From DATLHO01 sp035539855 (lineage in GTDB: Bacteria > Bacteroidota > Ignavibacteria > OLB7), in NCBI GenBank assembly GCA_035539855.1, contig DATLHO010000213.1:1-43525 (forward strand): a stretch of 43,525 nucleotides of DNA. The letters run 5' to 3'. This document shows, piece after piece, positions 24,832 through 34,200 of this stretch (the stretch's first letter is position 1; every line of letters begins with the position of its first letter). The notes under the pieces are model-generated. The model did not search any database and had not been told where the DNA came from. It saw only the letters and a program-made list of their open reading frames with translations. A program made the translations under genes and the position numbers.

Positions 24832-27357
24832 ATGAACCGACGCCAGTTCATCGTCGGAGGCGCGGCCGGAGCAATCCTGGCGGGCACGCGCCTCGAGTCC
24901 GCGCACGCGGCGCTGCGGTCGCTGGTGCGGATACCGGAGCACTCGTGGGAGGATGTCCACCGCGATCGTCTCGTGTTCGAGACGATCGTGCGCACGACCG
25001 ACACGCCCAACTGCACCGGCGCATGCGGCTTCAACGTGTACGTGCGCAACGGCATCGTCTCGCGCGTCGAAGCGTCGGACGACTATCCGGATCCCTCGTA
25101 CGGTCCCCGCGGCTGCCTCAAGGGCGCGACCTACTACAAGCGGATGTACTCCCCGGATCGGGTGAAGTACCCGCTGATGCGCGTCGGCGAGCGGGGTGAG
25201 GGACGGTGGCGGCGCGCGACGTGGGACGAGGCGCTCGACCACATCGCGAGCGAGATGAAGCGCATCGGCGCGACCTACGGCAACGACACGATCTGGGTCT
25301 ATCCTCCGGTGCCCGCGACGGGGCTGGTCCGCCAGGGGGCCGGCATCCGTTTCGCGGCCGTCAACGGCTTCGGCCTCGGCACGTTCTACAACTGGTACGG
25401 CGACCTTCCGCTTGCGCACCCGATCACCTGGAACGTGCAGACCGAGGAGCACGAGTTCAAGGACGTGCTCAACACGCGCTACTGCATCGTGTGGGGATCG
25501 AACATCGTCGAGACGCGGCTGCCCGACGCGCACTTCTTCACCGAGGCGCGCGCCAGGGGCGTCAAGCTCGTCTACGTCTCGCCGTTCTACGATGCCACCG
25601 CGACCAAGAGCGATGAGTGGATGCGTCCTCGCGTCGGCACCGACGCCGCGCTCGCCCTCGCGATGTGCTCGGTGATCGTCACCGAGGGACTCGTCGACGA
25701 GGATCACGTCCGGCGCACGACGACCGGACCGCTGCTCGTTCGACGCGACAACGGACGGTTCCTTCGCATGGCGGAGATCGTCGCTGGTGGTTCGGAGAGC
25801 GAGTACGTCGTCATCGGCCCCGACGGCCGACCGCGCGCCGATGCGTACTTCGACGCGACGGCGTCGCTCGTCGGATCGCTCACGGTCACGGACGTCACGG
25901 GCCGTCGCATCGAGTGCGACACCGCGCACACGCTGCTCCTGAAGACCCTGGAGGAGTACTCGCCCGGCCGAGCGGAGCAGATCACCGGCGTGCCGGCCGC
26001 ACTCGTCGAGCGCATCGCCCGCGAGTACGCAGCGAGCGCTCCGGCGAGCATCTGGGTCGGCACCGGCGTCAACCACTGGTATCACGGCGACCTCTCCGGC
26101 CGCGCCATCATCCTTCTCGGCATCCTCACCGGTAACATCGGCCGCAGCGGCGGCGGCGTCTCGCCGTGGGCGGGCCAGTACAAGATCAGGCTCGACCCGA
26201 CGGAGTACTTCTGGCCGAAGAAGCCGGACGGCACGCGGCATCAGGCCCGGCCGCTCGACACCGCGTACGTCGTCAACGGACCGACCGAGACGATGGCCGA
26301 TCGCGAGAAGCTCTGGCGACAGATCCGCGCGATGTGGATCGCGGGCGGGAACCTGCTCGGTCAGGTCACCGACCGCGGTCACTTCTATCGCGAGGTCATG
26401 CCGAAGCTCGAGCTGATCGTCGTCGCCGAAGTCGAAATGTCGACGAGCGCGCAATTCGCCGACGTCGTGCTGCCGGTCTGCAGCTGGTACGAGAATCCCT
26501 GCGACCTCACGACGACCCCCGCGCACCCGTACATCCAGCTCGTCGACGGTCCGCTGAAGGACCGGCCGCTGCACGAGAGTCGCACCGACATCGCGATCTA
26601 CCACGAGGTCGCGAAGCGCCTCGGGACCGACGGCGCGTTCGCGTTCTCGCATCCGGAGGCAGCCGCGGAACACCTGCTGGCGACCGGCGGACCGATGGTC
26701 GCGGGCATCACGCTCGAGCGGTTGAAGCGCGAGAAGGTCATCCGTCTGAACGTGCCCGATCCGATCGTCCCGTTCGCGGAACAGGTGAAGGGCAGACGGT
26801 TCGCGACCGCGACGGGCCGGCAGGAAATCTACAAGGAGGAGTCCCGCTTCGTCGAGCTCGGCGAGCAGCTACCGGTCCACAAGGAGCCCGTCTGCGCAAC
26901 GATGTACGGACCGGACCTGCCGTGGTCCGAGGCGCAGAGCAGGCGCAACCCGCTTGCCGAGCGCTACCCGCTGGTGCTCATCAACCAGCACTCGCGCTTC
27001 TCGACGCACTCGAGCTGGCGGCGCACCGAGGCGGTCACGAGCCTTGCCGATACGGGCGAGCCGATGGTCGAGCTCAACCCCGTCGACGCGAACGGGCGCG
27101 GGCTCTCGGCGGGGGATGTCGCGAAGGTGTTCAACGACAACGGCGAGGTCAGCGCGCGCGTGAAGCTGCGCGAGAGCATCCCTCCGGGCGTCGCGCTGAT
27201 GTACATGGGCTGGGAATCGCAGCAGTATCGCAGCGGTCACTCGCACACGCTCATCCGCAACACGATCAATCCAATCCACGAGATCTACTTCAAGCCAAAC
27301 TTCTGGGGCCCGGTCTCGGGCCACAAGGATGAGCTCTGTGAAGTGACGAAGCTCTGA
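24832..27357 (+). CDS. clrA/pcrA-like: Type II molybdopterin oxidoreductase alpha subunit, probable (per)chlorate reductase
   Basis: An 841-residue catalytic subunit of the DMSO reductase superfamily. The N-terminus MNRRQFIVGGAAGAIL is a Tat signal, so the folded enzyme is exported to the periplasm. The N-terminal Fe-S motif is D57-x3-C61-x3-C65-x29-C95; the first ligand position, His in NarG, is Asp here. WYGDLPLAHPITWNVQTEEHEF contains Asp191, the molybdenum ligand position that defines the type II group (NarG, chlorate, perchlorate and selenate reductases, NxrA). This is followed by VWGSNIVETRLPDAHFFTEAR and the GTDAALALAM block. It is shorter than ClrA/PcrA (about 915-930) and far shorter than NarG or NxrA. 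The neighbouring cld gene makes chlorate or perchlorate the best substrate guess; selenate, nitrate or another oxyanion is not excluded. Confidence 0.85.
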   Translation: MNRRQFIVGGAAGAILAGTRLESAHAALRSLVRIPEHSWEDVHRDRLVFETIVRTTDTPNCTGACGFNVYVRNGIVSRVEASDDYPDPSYGPRGCLKGATYYKRMYSPDRVKYPLMRVGERGEGRWRRATWDEALDHIASEMKRIGATYGNDTIWVYPPVPATGLVRQGAGIRFAAVNGFGLGTFYNWYGDLPLAHPITWNVQTEEHEFKDVLNTRYCIVWGSNIVETRLPDAHFFTEARARGVKLVYVSPFYDATATKSDEWMRPRVGTDAALALAMCSVIVTEGLVDEDHVRRTTTGPLLVRRDNGRFLRMAEIVAGGSESEYVVIGPDGRPRADAYFDATASLVGSLTVTDVTGRRIECDTAHTLLLKTLEEYSPGRAEQITGVPAALVERIAREYAASAPASIWVGTGVNHWYHGDLSGRAIILLGILTGNIGRSGGGVSPWAGQYKIRLDPTEYFWPKKPDGTRHQARPLDTAYVVNGPTETMADREKLWRQIRAMWIAGGNLLGQVTDRGHFYREVMPKLELIVVAEVEMSTSAQFADVVLPVCSWYENPCDLTTTPAHPYIQLVDGPLKDRPLHESRTDIAIYHEVAKRLGTDGAFAFSHPEAAAEHLLATGGPMVAGITLERLKREKVIRLNVPDPIVPFAEQVKGRRFATATGRQEIYKEESRFVELGEQLPVHKEPVCATMYGPDLPWSEAQSRRNPLAERYPLVLINQHSRFSTHSSWRRTEAVTSLADTGEPMVELNPVDANGRGLSAGDVAKVFNDNGEVSARVKLRESIPPGVALMYMGWESQQYRSGHSHTLIRNTINPIHEIYFKPNFWGPVSGHKDELCEVTKL

Positions 27358-27368
27358 GGTGACAGGCC

Positions 27369-28172
27369 ATGGCGGAAGACTTGTGGCAGCGCTATTACGG
27401 AGCACCCGCCGTCGCGGGCGCGAAGCAGTTCGGCGTGCTCATCGATCTCAACAAATGCCTCGGGTGCCATACCTGCCAGGTCACGTGCAAGACGACCTGG
27501 AGCGACGGACCCGGGCAGGAGCGCATGTACTGGACGCGCGTGACGACGAGGCCGTTCGGCGAGTCGACGAGCGAGCATCCGAACCTCTACGGTGACGTGC
27601 CGGCGGGCGTCTACCCGGAGATGTGGCAGTTCTACCTCCCGCAGATGTGCAATCACTGCATCGAGCCTCCGTGCCTCGAGACGTGTCCGAGCGGCGCGCT
27701 CTACAAGCGCACCGACGGCATCGTGCTCATCGACCAGGAGCGGTGCGAGGGCGCGCAGGCTTGCGTCGAGGGATGTCCCTACCACAGCATCACCTACAAC
27801 GCCGTGACGAGGACGTCGCAGAAGTGCATCGGATGCTATCCGCTCGTCGAACGGGGTGAGGAGCCGGCCTGCGTGCGCTCGTGCACCGGCAAGGCGCGGA
27901 TGTTCGGTGACCTGTTGGATCCCGGCAGCGCGATCTCGACGATCATACGCGGCGCCGGCAACGACGGCGAGGGCGGGCCGCATCGGCGGACGATGAGTCC
28001 CGGCGACGTGCGGCCGTACAGGCCGGACTTCGGGACCGTCCCGAGCGTCTGGTACATCATGCCGAAGGGAGTTCCCGAGGAGGCGATCGAGAAGTACTTC
28101 GGGATGGCGATGGGCGGACGCCGTGCCGAGCCGTACGTCGTGCCGGACGAGCTGAAGACCACGACCGAATGA
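27369..28172 (+). CDS. clrB/pcrB-like: Iron-sulfur beta subunit of the (per)chlorate reductase-like enzyme
   Basis: A 267-residue ferredoxin-like electron-transfer subunit. Four Cys groups are visible: C30-x2-C33-x2-C36-x3-C40; C94-x2-C97-x4-C102-x3-C106; C126-x2-A129-x2-C132-x3-C136; and C153-x2-C156-x11-C168-x3-C172. The third group has Ala129 where a fourth Cys would be. NarH has Trp at this position and binds a [3Fe-4S] cluster, so three [4Fe-4S] and one [3Fe-4S] clusters are expected. CIGCYPLVERGEEPACVRSC matches the NarH/ClrB/PcrB block. There is no signal peptide, so it is probably co-exported with the Tat-bearing alpha subunit. It starts 11 nt after the alpha gene and overlaps the chaperone gene by 4 nt. 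Confidence 0.9.
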   Translation: MAEDLWQRYYGAPAVAGAKQFGVLIDLNKCLGCHTCQVTCKTTWSDGPGQERMYWTRVTTRPFGESTSEHPNLYGDVPAGVYPEMWQFYLPQMCNHCIEPPCLETCPSGALYKRTDGIVLIDQERCEGAQACVEGCPYHSITYNAVTRTSQKCIGCYPLVERGEEPACVRSCTGKARMFGDLLDPGSAISTIIRGAGNDGEGGPHRRTMSPGDVRPYRPDFGTVPSVWYIMPKGVPEEAIEKYFGMAMGGRRAEPYVVPDELKTTTE

Positions 28173-28771
28173 TGCAGCACTCAATCGAGCGCGCTGGACT
28201 GTACCGGTTCTTCGCCGCGATCTTTCGCTATCCCTCGCCGGAGGAATGGCGGACGATCGTCGAGGGGCTCGCGTCGGCCCGCGCGGCGCACGCTGTGCTC
28301 GGCGTTGCGACGACCGACTTCGACGAGCTCGCCCGGGCGATTCGCGCGACGACGCGCGAGGAGATCGAGCCAGCCTACGTGCGGACGTTCGTCAACGGGC
28401 TTCCCTCGATCGTCGCGGCGCCGTACGAGAGTTCATACGCCCCGGCCGAGCGTCGTCTCGAGGTGCTCGCCGCGGTCGATGCATTCTACGAGCGATGCGG
28501 CGTTCGCGTCTCCGGCGACGGCGAAGGCCATGGCCCCGACATGCCCGACCACATCGCGACCGAGCTCGAGCTGATGCAGTATCTCGCGGCCGAAGAGCAC
28601 GACAGCGCGCAGTTCGCCGCGGTCGTAGCCTCGATTGCGGCGGAGTTTCTCGAGACGCATCTCGCTCCCTTCGTGCGCGCGCTGACCGACGAGGTGCGCG
28701 ACGGACTCCATCACCACGCGTTGCGCGCGCTCGCCACCTACCTCGACGCGGAGCTACGCCGCCTGTCGTGA
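28169..28771 (+). CDS. clrD/pcrD-like: TorD/NarJ-family molybdoenzyme assembly chaperone
   Basis: A 200-residue all-helical cytosolic protein of the TorD/DmsD/NarJ superfamily. Typical features are RAGLYRFFAAIFRYPSPEEW at the N-terminus, EIEPAYVRTFVNG (the E-x-x-Y-x-x-x-F signature), PYESSYAP (the P-Y-E-S motif) and PDHIATELELMQYLAAEE in the middle. Such chaperones bind the Tat signal and the apo-alpha subunit until the Mo cofactor and Fe-S cluster are inserted. The start overlaps the stop of the beta subunit gene (ATGA). This is the last gene of the operon; a gamma subunit gene, usual in (per)chlorate reductase operons, is not found before or after it. Confidence 0.88.
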   Translation: MMQHSIERAGLYRFFAAIFRYPSPEEWRTIVEGLASARAAHAVLGVATTDFDELARAIRATTREEIEPAYVRTFVNGLPSIVAAPYESSYAPAERRLEVLAAVDAFYERCGVRVSGDGEGHGPDMPDHIATELELMQYLAAEEHDSAQFAAVVASIAAEFLETHLAPFVRALTDEVRDGLHHHALRALATYLDAELRRLS

Positions 28772-28804
28772 GGGCGCTCGGGGCTACGTCTGGAATCGGT
28801 ATGT

Positions 28805-28821
28805 TCCGGGCATCTGCCGGA
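28805..28821 (+). terminator. Small hairpin after the (per)chlorate operon
   Basis: A perfect 5-bp stem TCCGG/CCGGA with a 7-nt loop, extendable by two pairs with one bulge, lies 33 nt after the chaperone stop. There is no T-tract. It could be a weak terminator or part of the leader of the next gene. Confidence 0.25.
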
Positions 28822-28860
28822 CATCCTCTCCATCACCGTTCGCTTCGCGAGGGATCCTCA

Positions 28861-30486
28861 ATGAACGGACGTCTCCTGCGTGCATGCGCCGTCGCGATCG
28901 GCGTCGCGGCATTCTCCGCATCGCCGCGCCTTGCGGCCCAGACACCCGACGCGCGCGTTCCGACGAGCGTCGACGAGTGCGTGACCAACACACGATCGAA
29001 CGTCGAGCTCTACCACACCAACAACGGCGCCATCGGTTTCAAGGCGACGGACGGCGACGCCGGTGGCTTCTGGCCGCGCGGCACCGGACGGCGGCAGTAC
29101 GTCTACGGCGGCGGCCTCATCGTCGGCGCGCGCAAGCGGGTCGGCGCCACGCTCGCGTCGCTGTCGGCGATCGCCTACAACCCGTTCAGTGGAGCGTCGT
29201 GGTTCACGCCCGGCGTGGTCACGGCGACGTCCGAGTCGATCAATCGATTCCGGCTCTATCGCTCCACCGACTACGATCGCTCGACCGGAGCGCCGATCGA
29301 CACGGCCGACGTGCGGACGGGTGGCGCGTACTGGCCGGTGTGGCACGACGCGTCCAGTGGAGCGCTCGGCTACGAAGGGTACGGTGGCATCTTCCACTAC
29401 GACACGGCAGCCCGTCACCCGTCGGCATCGGGATCTCCGGTCATGGCCTCGAGCGAGGATATCGTCGCGACCTATCACGACCGGGACATCGCGCGCTACG
29501 AGGGTGAGACGTCTGCCGGACTTCCGATCGGATTGCAGATCGAGGAGTCGGCATACTCGTGGTCCGAGGGACCGCTTCGCGATGTCGTCGTCGTCCGCTA
29601 CCGCATCTTCAACGTCTCGTCCGACACGCTCTTCGACTGTCATGTCGGCTGGCTTCTCGACCTCGACATCGGCTCGGCCAACAACGACCGCACGGGGATG
29701 GTGATCGCCGACAGGGCCGCCGACACGCTCGACCTTGCGGCCGCATGGAGCGAGCGCGAGACCGACGGGGGCTTCGGCTACGTCGGACTCGACGTGATGG
29801 AATCGCCCGAGGTCGATGGCGAGCGCTTCTTGCGACGGCGCGACGGCGTCGTCTCGATCGCCGACGAGATCGGTCTGGGCACCTTTCAGAACTGGGGATT
29901 CGACGACAACCCGTCGACCGCCGCGGAGCGTTATGCGTTCATGGCGTCCGGTGATCGCGACGTCGATGATGCGCGCGGCGACAAGAAGCAGCTCATCGCG
30001 ACCGGACCGTTCAATCTGCGTCCGGGCGATACCGCGGTGACGTCGTTCGGGCTGATGTTCGCGATGGGAGGCAAGGGTGGTGATCCCGACGGAACGTGGG
30101 ATGATCTCGCGCCGCTCGTGAGCCTGTCGCAGCGAGCCCAGCGGTACTTCGACGCGGCGTTCAAGCTCGGCGGCGGATTCACCTCCGCGCCGCTTCAGCC
30201 GACGCGGTCCGGCGTCGCGCGTCTGTCGATCGCGCCGAATCCGGTCGGCTCCGCAGGCGGCGGCATGCATGCCGTCGCGAGCTTCACGCTGACGTCGACC
30301 GCACGAGCGCACGTGCGACTTCAGGATGCCCGCGGTGCGGTCGTCGCCGATACCGATCTCGGCATGCTGGGATCGGGAACACACCGCATCGACATCGAGA
30401 CCGCGTCGCTGCCGAGCGGACTCTACATCGTCGTCGTCGATGCCGGTGCGGCACCGATGGTCGGCCGCATCGTCATCAGTCATTGA
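28861..30486 (+). CDS. Exported protein with T9SS type A sorting domain, unknown function
   Basis: A 541-residue protein. The start at 28861 gives a signal peptide ending PRLAAQ. Residues about 60-440 are one continuous beta-rich region (for example GGAYWPVWHDASSG, VVVVRYRIFNVSSDTLFDCHVGWLLDLDIGSANNDRTGMV) with no enzyme motif I recognise. Similar long uncharacterised domains are common in FCB secretomes. The last ~85 residues are a type A sorting domain: LSIAPNPVGSAGG, HVRLQDARGAVV, LPSGLYIVVVDAG. It is 89 nt after the chaperone gene and is most likely a separate unit; a link with (per)chlorate metabolism has no support beyond position. Confidence 0.75.
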   Translation: MNGRLLRACAVAIGVAAFSASPRLAAQTPDARVPTSVDECVTNTRSNVELYHTNNGAIGFKATDGDAGGFWPRGTGRRQYVYGGGLIVGARKRVGATLASLSAIAYNPFSGASWFTPGVVTATSESINRFRLYRSTDYDRSTGAPIDTADVRTGGAYWPVWHDASSGALGYEGYGGIFHYDTAARHPSASGSPVMASSEDIVATYHDRDIARYEGETSAGLPIGLQIEESAYSWSEGPLRDVVVVRYRIFNVSSDTLFDCHVGWLLDLDIGSANNDRTGMVIADRAADTLDLAAAWSERETDGGFGYVGLDVMESPEVDGERFLRRRDGVVSIADEIGLGTFQNWGFDDNPSTAAERYAFMASGDRDVDDARGDKKQLIATGPFNLRPGDTAVTSFGLMFAMGGKGGDPDGTWDDLAPLVSLSQRAQRYFDAAFKLGGGFTSAPLQPTRSGVARLSIAPNPVGSAGGGMHAVASFTLTSTARAHVRLQDARGAVVADTDLGMLGSGTHRIDIETASLPSGLYIVVVDAGAAPMVGRIVISH

Positions 30487-30508
30487 GACACGCACACAGG
30501 ATTCCGAC

Positions 30509-30991
30509 ATGAACACCGACCAGCTCACGTCGCTGCGCAACCATCTCGCCGCGCTGCTCGAGGGAGGCCATGCCTACGCGCGGCCCGAGACGATCGTCGC
30601 GGGCATCCCCGCCGACGTGCGGGGGACGCGTCCGAACGGCGTCGATCACTCGCCATGGGAGCTCCTCGAGCACCTGCGAATCGCGCAGCGCGACATGCTC
30701 GACTTCTCCGTTGCACCCACGTACGAGGAGATCGCCTGGCCCAAGGACTACTGGCCCGCAACCCCGGCCCCGCCGAACGACGAAACGTGGGACGAGAGCG
30801 TCGCGGCGTTTCTGAGCGACCTCGATGTCGCCCGCCGGCTCGCGGTCGATGAGGGCGTTGACCTCTTCGCGGTCGTTCCGCACGGCACCACGCAGACGTA
30901 TCTGCGAGAGCTGCTGCTGATCGCCGATCACAACGCCCACCACCTCGGGCAGTTGATTCTCGTGCGGAAGCTGCTGAAGGCGTGGCCATGA
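30509..30991 (+). CDS. DinB-like four-helix protein
   Basis: A 160-residue protein with the DinB/YfiT-like metal-binding four-helix pattern: an early HSPWELLEHLRIAQRDML helix containing a His, and DHNAHHLGQLILVRKLL near the C-terminus with two further His. These are the three His positions that usually hold a divalent metal in this superfamily. Members include thiol-dependent transferases and stress-induced proteins of unknown function; no substrate can be read here. It begins 22 nt after the T9SS cargo gene and may be co-transcribed with it. It is followed by the second copy of the palindromic repeat. Confidence 0.8.
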   Translation: MNTDQLTSLRNHLAALLEGGHAYARPETIVAGIPADVRGTRPNGVDHSPWELLEHLRIAQRDMLDFSVAPTYEEIAWPKDYWPATPAPPNDETWDESVAAFLSDLDVARRLAVDEGVDLFAVVPHGTTQTYLRELLLIADHNAHHLGQLILVRKLLKAWP

Positions 30992-31034
30992 GGATGTTTC
31001 TGGCGTCTCGATGATCGATTCTCCCTAAAAGGTC

Positions 31035-31164
31035 GCGACCACGTCATCCTTGGCGCAGCGAAGCGGAGCCGGGGATCTATCTTCGGCGGTAGCGGTACCG
31101 GTCGGCACGGCTACCGCCGAAGAAAGATCCCCGATCGCTGCGCGATCGAGGATGACGTGGTCGC
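31035..31164. repeat. Long imperfect palindromic repeat, copy 2
   Basis: Arms begin GCGACCACGTCATCCT and end AGGATGACGTGGTCGC. The inner part has GGGGATCT, CTTCGGCGGTAGC and their complements, matching the core of the element at 16507-16628. The two differ mainly in the outer flank and in the GAGCGAAGCGAG part, replaced here by GCAGCGAAGCGGAGC. It fills most of the ~300-bp gap between the DinB-like gene and the SBBP gene. The gap otherwise holds no gene. Confidence 0.85.
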
Positions 31165-31289
31165 GCAGGTGTACAGGACATCCCCCAACCCCCCCCATCG
31201 GTAACCTCCAGCCGATTCTCAGGTCTCTCCTTCGATGCACCACCGCGCGTGGATGCCATTCCCGCCCACGCACTAGCAACCGGCTCCCG

Positions 31290-34200
31290 ATGCCATTCCA
31301 ACGATTCCTCCTTTCGACACTCGCCCTTGTTCTGGTGACGACGTCCGCGCTCGCGCAGACGGCGTTCATCGAGAACCGTGGCCAGTGGGATCCCCGCGCC
31401 CGGTTCCTCGCGAGCCTCGGCGGCGTCGACGCATGGATCACCGACGACGGGATCGTCTACGACTTCCATCGCGACAGCGTCGGACTCGCACCGAGCGTGG
31501 ACGAGGGAGCCTACCGGCCGGCGCCGGTGCGACGCAGCGGACACGTCGTCGCGATGCGCTTCGTCGGAGCAGGCGGCCGGGCGATCGCCCGCCCCGAGCA
31601 TCGGGCTGCGGGCACGCACAACTACTTCCTCGGCAACGACCCGTCGCGATGGGCGCGCAATGTTGCGCGGTTCGATGAGGTCTCGATCGGGTCGATCCGT
31701 GACGGCATCGACGCGCGCGTGCACATCGACGGTGGCTCGCTGCGCTACGACCTGATCGTTGCGCCCGGGGCCGATCCGTCGAGCGTCGCGATCGCGTTCG
31801 ACGGAGCGCTCGGCGTGCGCGTCGACGAGCGCGGGGAGCTGCAGATCGCCACCAGCCTCGGCGAGATCTCCCATCGAGGACTCTATGCCTATCAGATGCA
31901 CGGCGCCGTTCGCAGCCGTGTCGACTGCGCCTTCGCGCCGAGGGCCGACGGCACCGTCGGCTTCACGGTGGGCGAGTACGACCGTGCGCGGCCGCTGGTG
32001 ATCGATCCTCTCGTCTGGTCACGATACGTCGGCCATGCCGGCGAGTCGAGTGCCGCGACGATGGCCGTCGACTCGATCGGCACCGTCTTCATCGCCGGCT
32101 CATTGGTACTTCAGGGATATCCGACGAGCCTCGGCGCGTACGACAATTCCTGGAACGGCGAGACCGACGTCGTCGTGACGCGTCTGGAGCCCGGCGGAGC
32201 CCAGCTCGGCTACTCGACCTACATCGGCGGGACGCTGTTCGACTGGGCCTCGCGCATCGCGATCGATCGCGCGGGCTTCGCGTACCTGGCGATCATGACG
32301 GGCTCGACGGATTTCCCGACGACCGCAGGCGCGTTTGATGAGTCGTTCAACGGCGGATCACTCGACGGCGTCGTGCTGAAGCTCGATCAGACCGGCAGCA
32401 CGCTCGTCTACTCGACGCACCTCGGCGGGACCGAGACCGAGGATGGACTCGACATCGCGGTCGACGCGACCGGCGCGGTCTTCGTCAGCGGCTGGACGGA
32501 CTCGCGCGATTTCCCGACGACCGGCGGCGTGATCGCATCGACGTACAACGGCGGAACGACCGACGGATTCGTCGCGCGAGTGGAGCCCAACGGCGCGTCG
32601 CTCGGCTTCTCGACGTTCCTCGGCGGCGGCAGCAGCGACCACCCGACGAGCATCGCCCTCGACAGCATCGGCGCCTTCTTCGTCGGCGGCTACACCGAGT
32701 CGACGGACTACCCGACGACGCCCGGCGTCATCAAGCGCACGCTCGGCGGACCGCAGGATGCCTTCGTCACGAAGATCAATCCGGTCGCGAGCGTCATCAT
32801 GTACTCGACGTTCATCGGCGGCACGACGCACGAGGGACTGGCGCTGCTGGAGGTCGATGCGGCGGGCGAGGTCTTCATGGCGGGACAGACCGCCTCATCC
32901 GACTTCCCGACGACACCGGGCTGCTATCAGACGGCACGCGGAAGCCAGTACGTCGTCCGCATCGACCCGCTCGGCACGACGCTTCGCTACGCCACCTATC
33001 TCGGTGCGATCAACGACAGGGTCGGCGCGGCCTCGCTGGCCCGCGCGGGTTTCTTCTGCGTCAGCGGAGCGACCAGTTCGCGCGTCTACCCGACGAGCGC
33101 CGACGCGGTCACCCGCGGCTACGGCGGAGGCTCGACCGACGCCTACGTCACGATCGTGCGACCATCCGGCGCGACGCTCTCGTACTCGACGTACCTCGGC
33201 GGCTCCGCCGGCGACGTGGGGCTCGGCATCGGCCTCGACCGGCGCGGCGACGTCTACACCAGCGGCGGCACGGCTTCGCCGAACTTCCCGAACACGATCG
33301 CCGGATCGCGGGCCGAGGGCCTGACGGATTTCTTCGTCGCGAAGATCGGCCGCTGCCTCGTCGAAGCGCACGCCGGGCGCGATCGGACGATCTGCCAGGG
33401 CGACGCCGTGGAGATCGGGGCAGTGGCGACCGGTGGGATTCCCGAATACCGCTATCGGTGGCGCGCCAACGGTGTCGCGCTCGCCGCGGATACGGCCGTG
33501 ATGACCGTCCGGCCCGAGACGACGACCGTGTACATCGTGACCGCCGAGGACTTCGTCGGCTGCGACGATGTCGACACGGTGGTCGTCACGGTCAATCCCG
33601 CGCCGCTCGTGGCGGCCGGAGCCGACACCGCGGTGTGCGCGGGGTCCTCGGTCCGCATCGGCAATCCTGCGACCTCGGGCACGCCGCCGTTCGTCTACCT
33701 CTGGCAGCCCGCGGCCGGACTCAGCTCCACGAGGGCCGCGCAGCCGACCGCACGTCCGGACTCGACGACGTCGTACGTCGTCGTGGTCACCGACGCGAAG
33801 GGCTGCACCGCGACGGACACGATCGTCGTGTCGATCAACCGGCCGCCGGTGCTCGAGCCACCGACGGCCTACGAGATCTGCGCCGGCGACTCTGCGACGC
33901 TCGGCGTGACGATAGCCAGCGGCGCCGGACCGTTCACCTATCTCTGGACGCCGGCGACGGGACTGTCGAGCACGAGCGTTGCCGATCCCCGCGCGGCTCC
34001 GGCCGCGACCACCAGTTATCGCGTGACCGTCACCGACGCCAACGGGTGCTCGACGACCTCGGCGCCGATGACGGTGACCGTCGGCTCGACGCTGCGCACG
34101 CGCATCGCCGCTAGCGGATCGACGCGACTGTGTCCGGGCGAGAGCGTGACGCTCGACGCGGGCGACTTCGCGCAGTACCTCTGGTCGAGCGGCGCGACGT

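Noticed and set aside
24832..27357. Respiratory nitrate reductase NarG or nitrite oxidoreductase NxrA
   Set aside because: The alpha subunit is only 841 residues and Tat-exported, far shorter than NarG or NxrA, and it is joined to chlorite dismutase; the identity is still only probable.
28861..30486. Fifth gene of the (per)chlorate operon
   Set aside because: An 89-nt gap with a hairpin and an unrelated T9SS cargo; no heme or redox motif that would make it a missing subunit.
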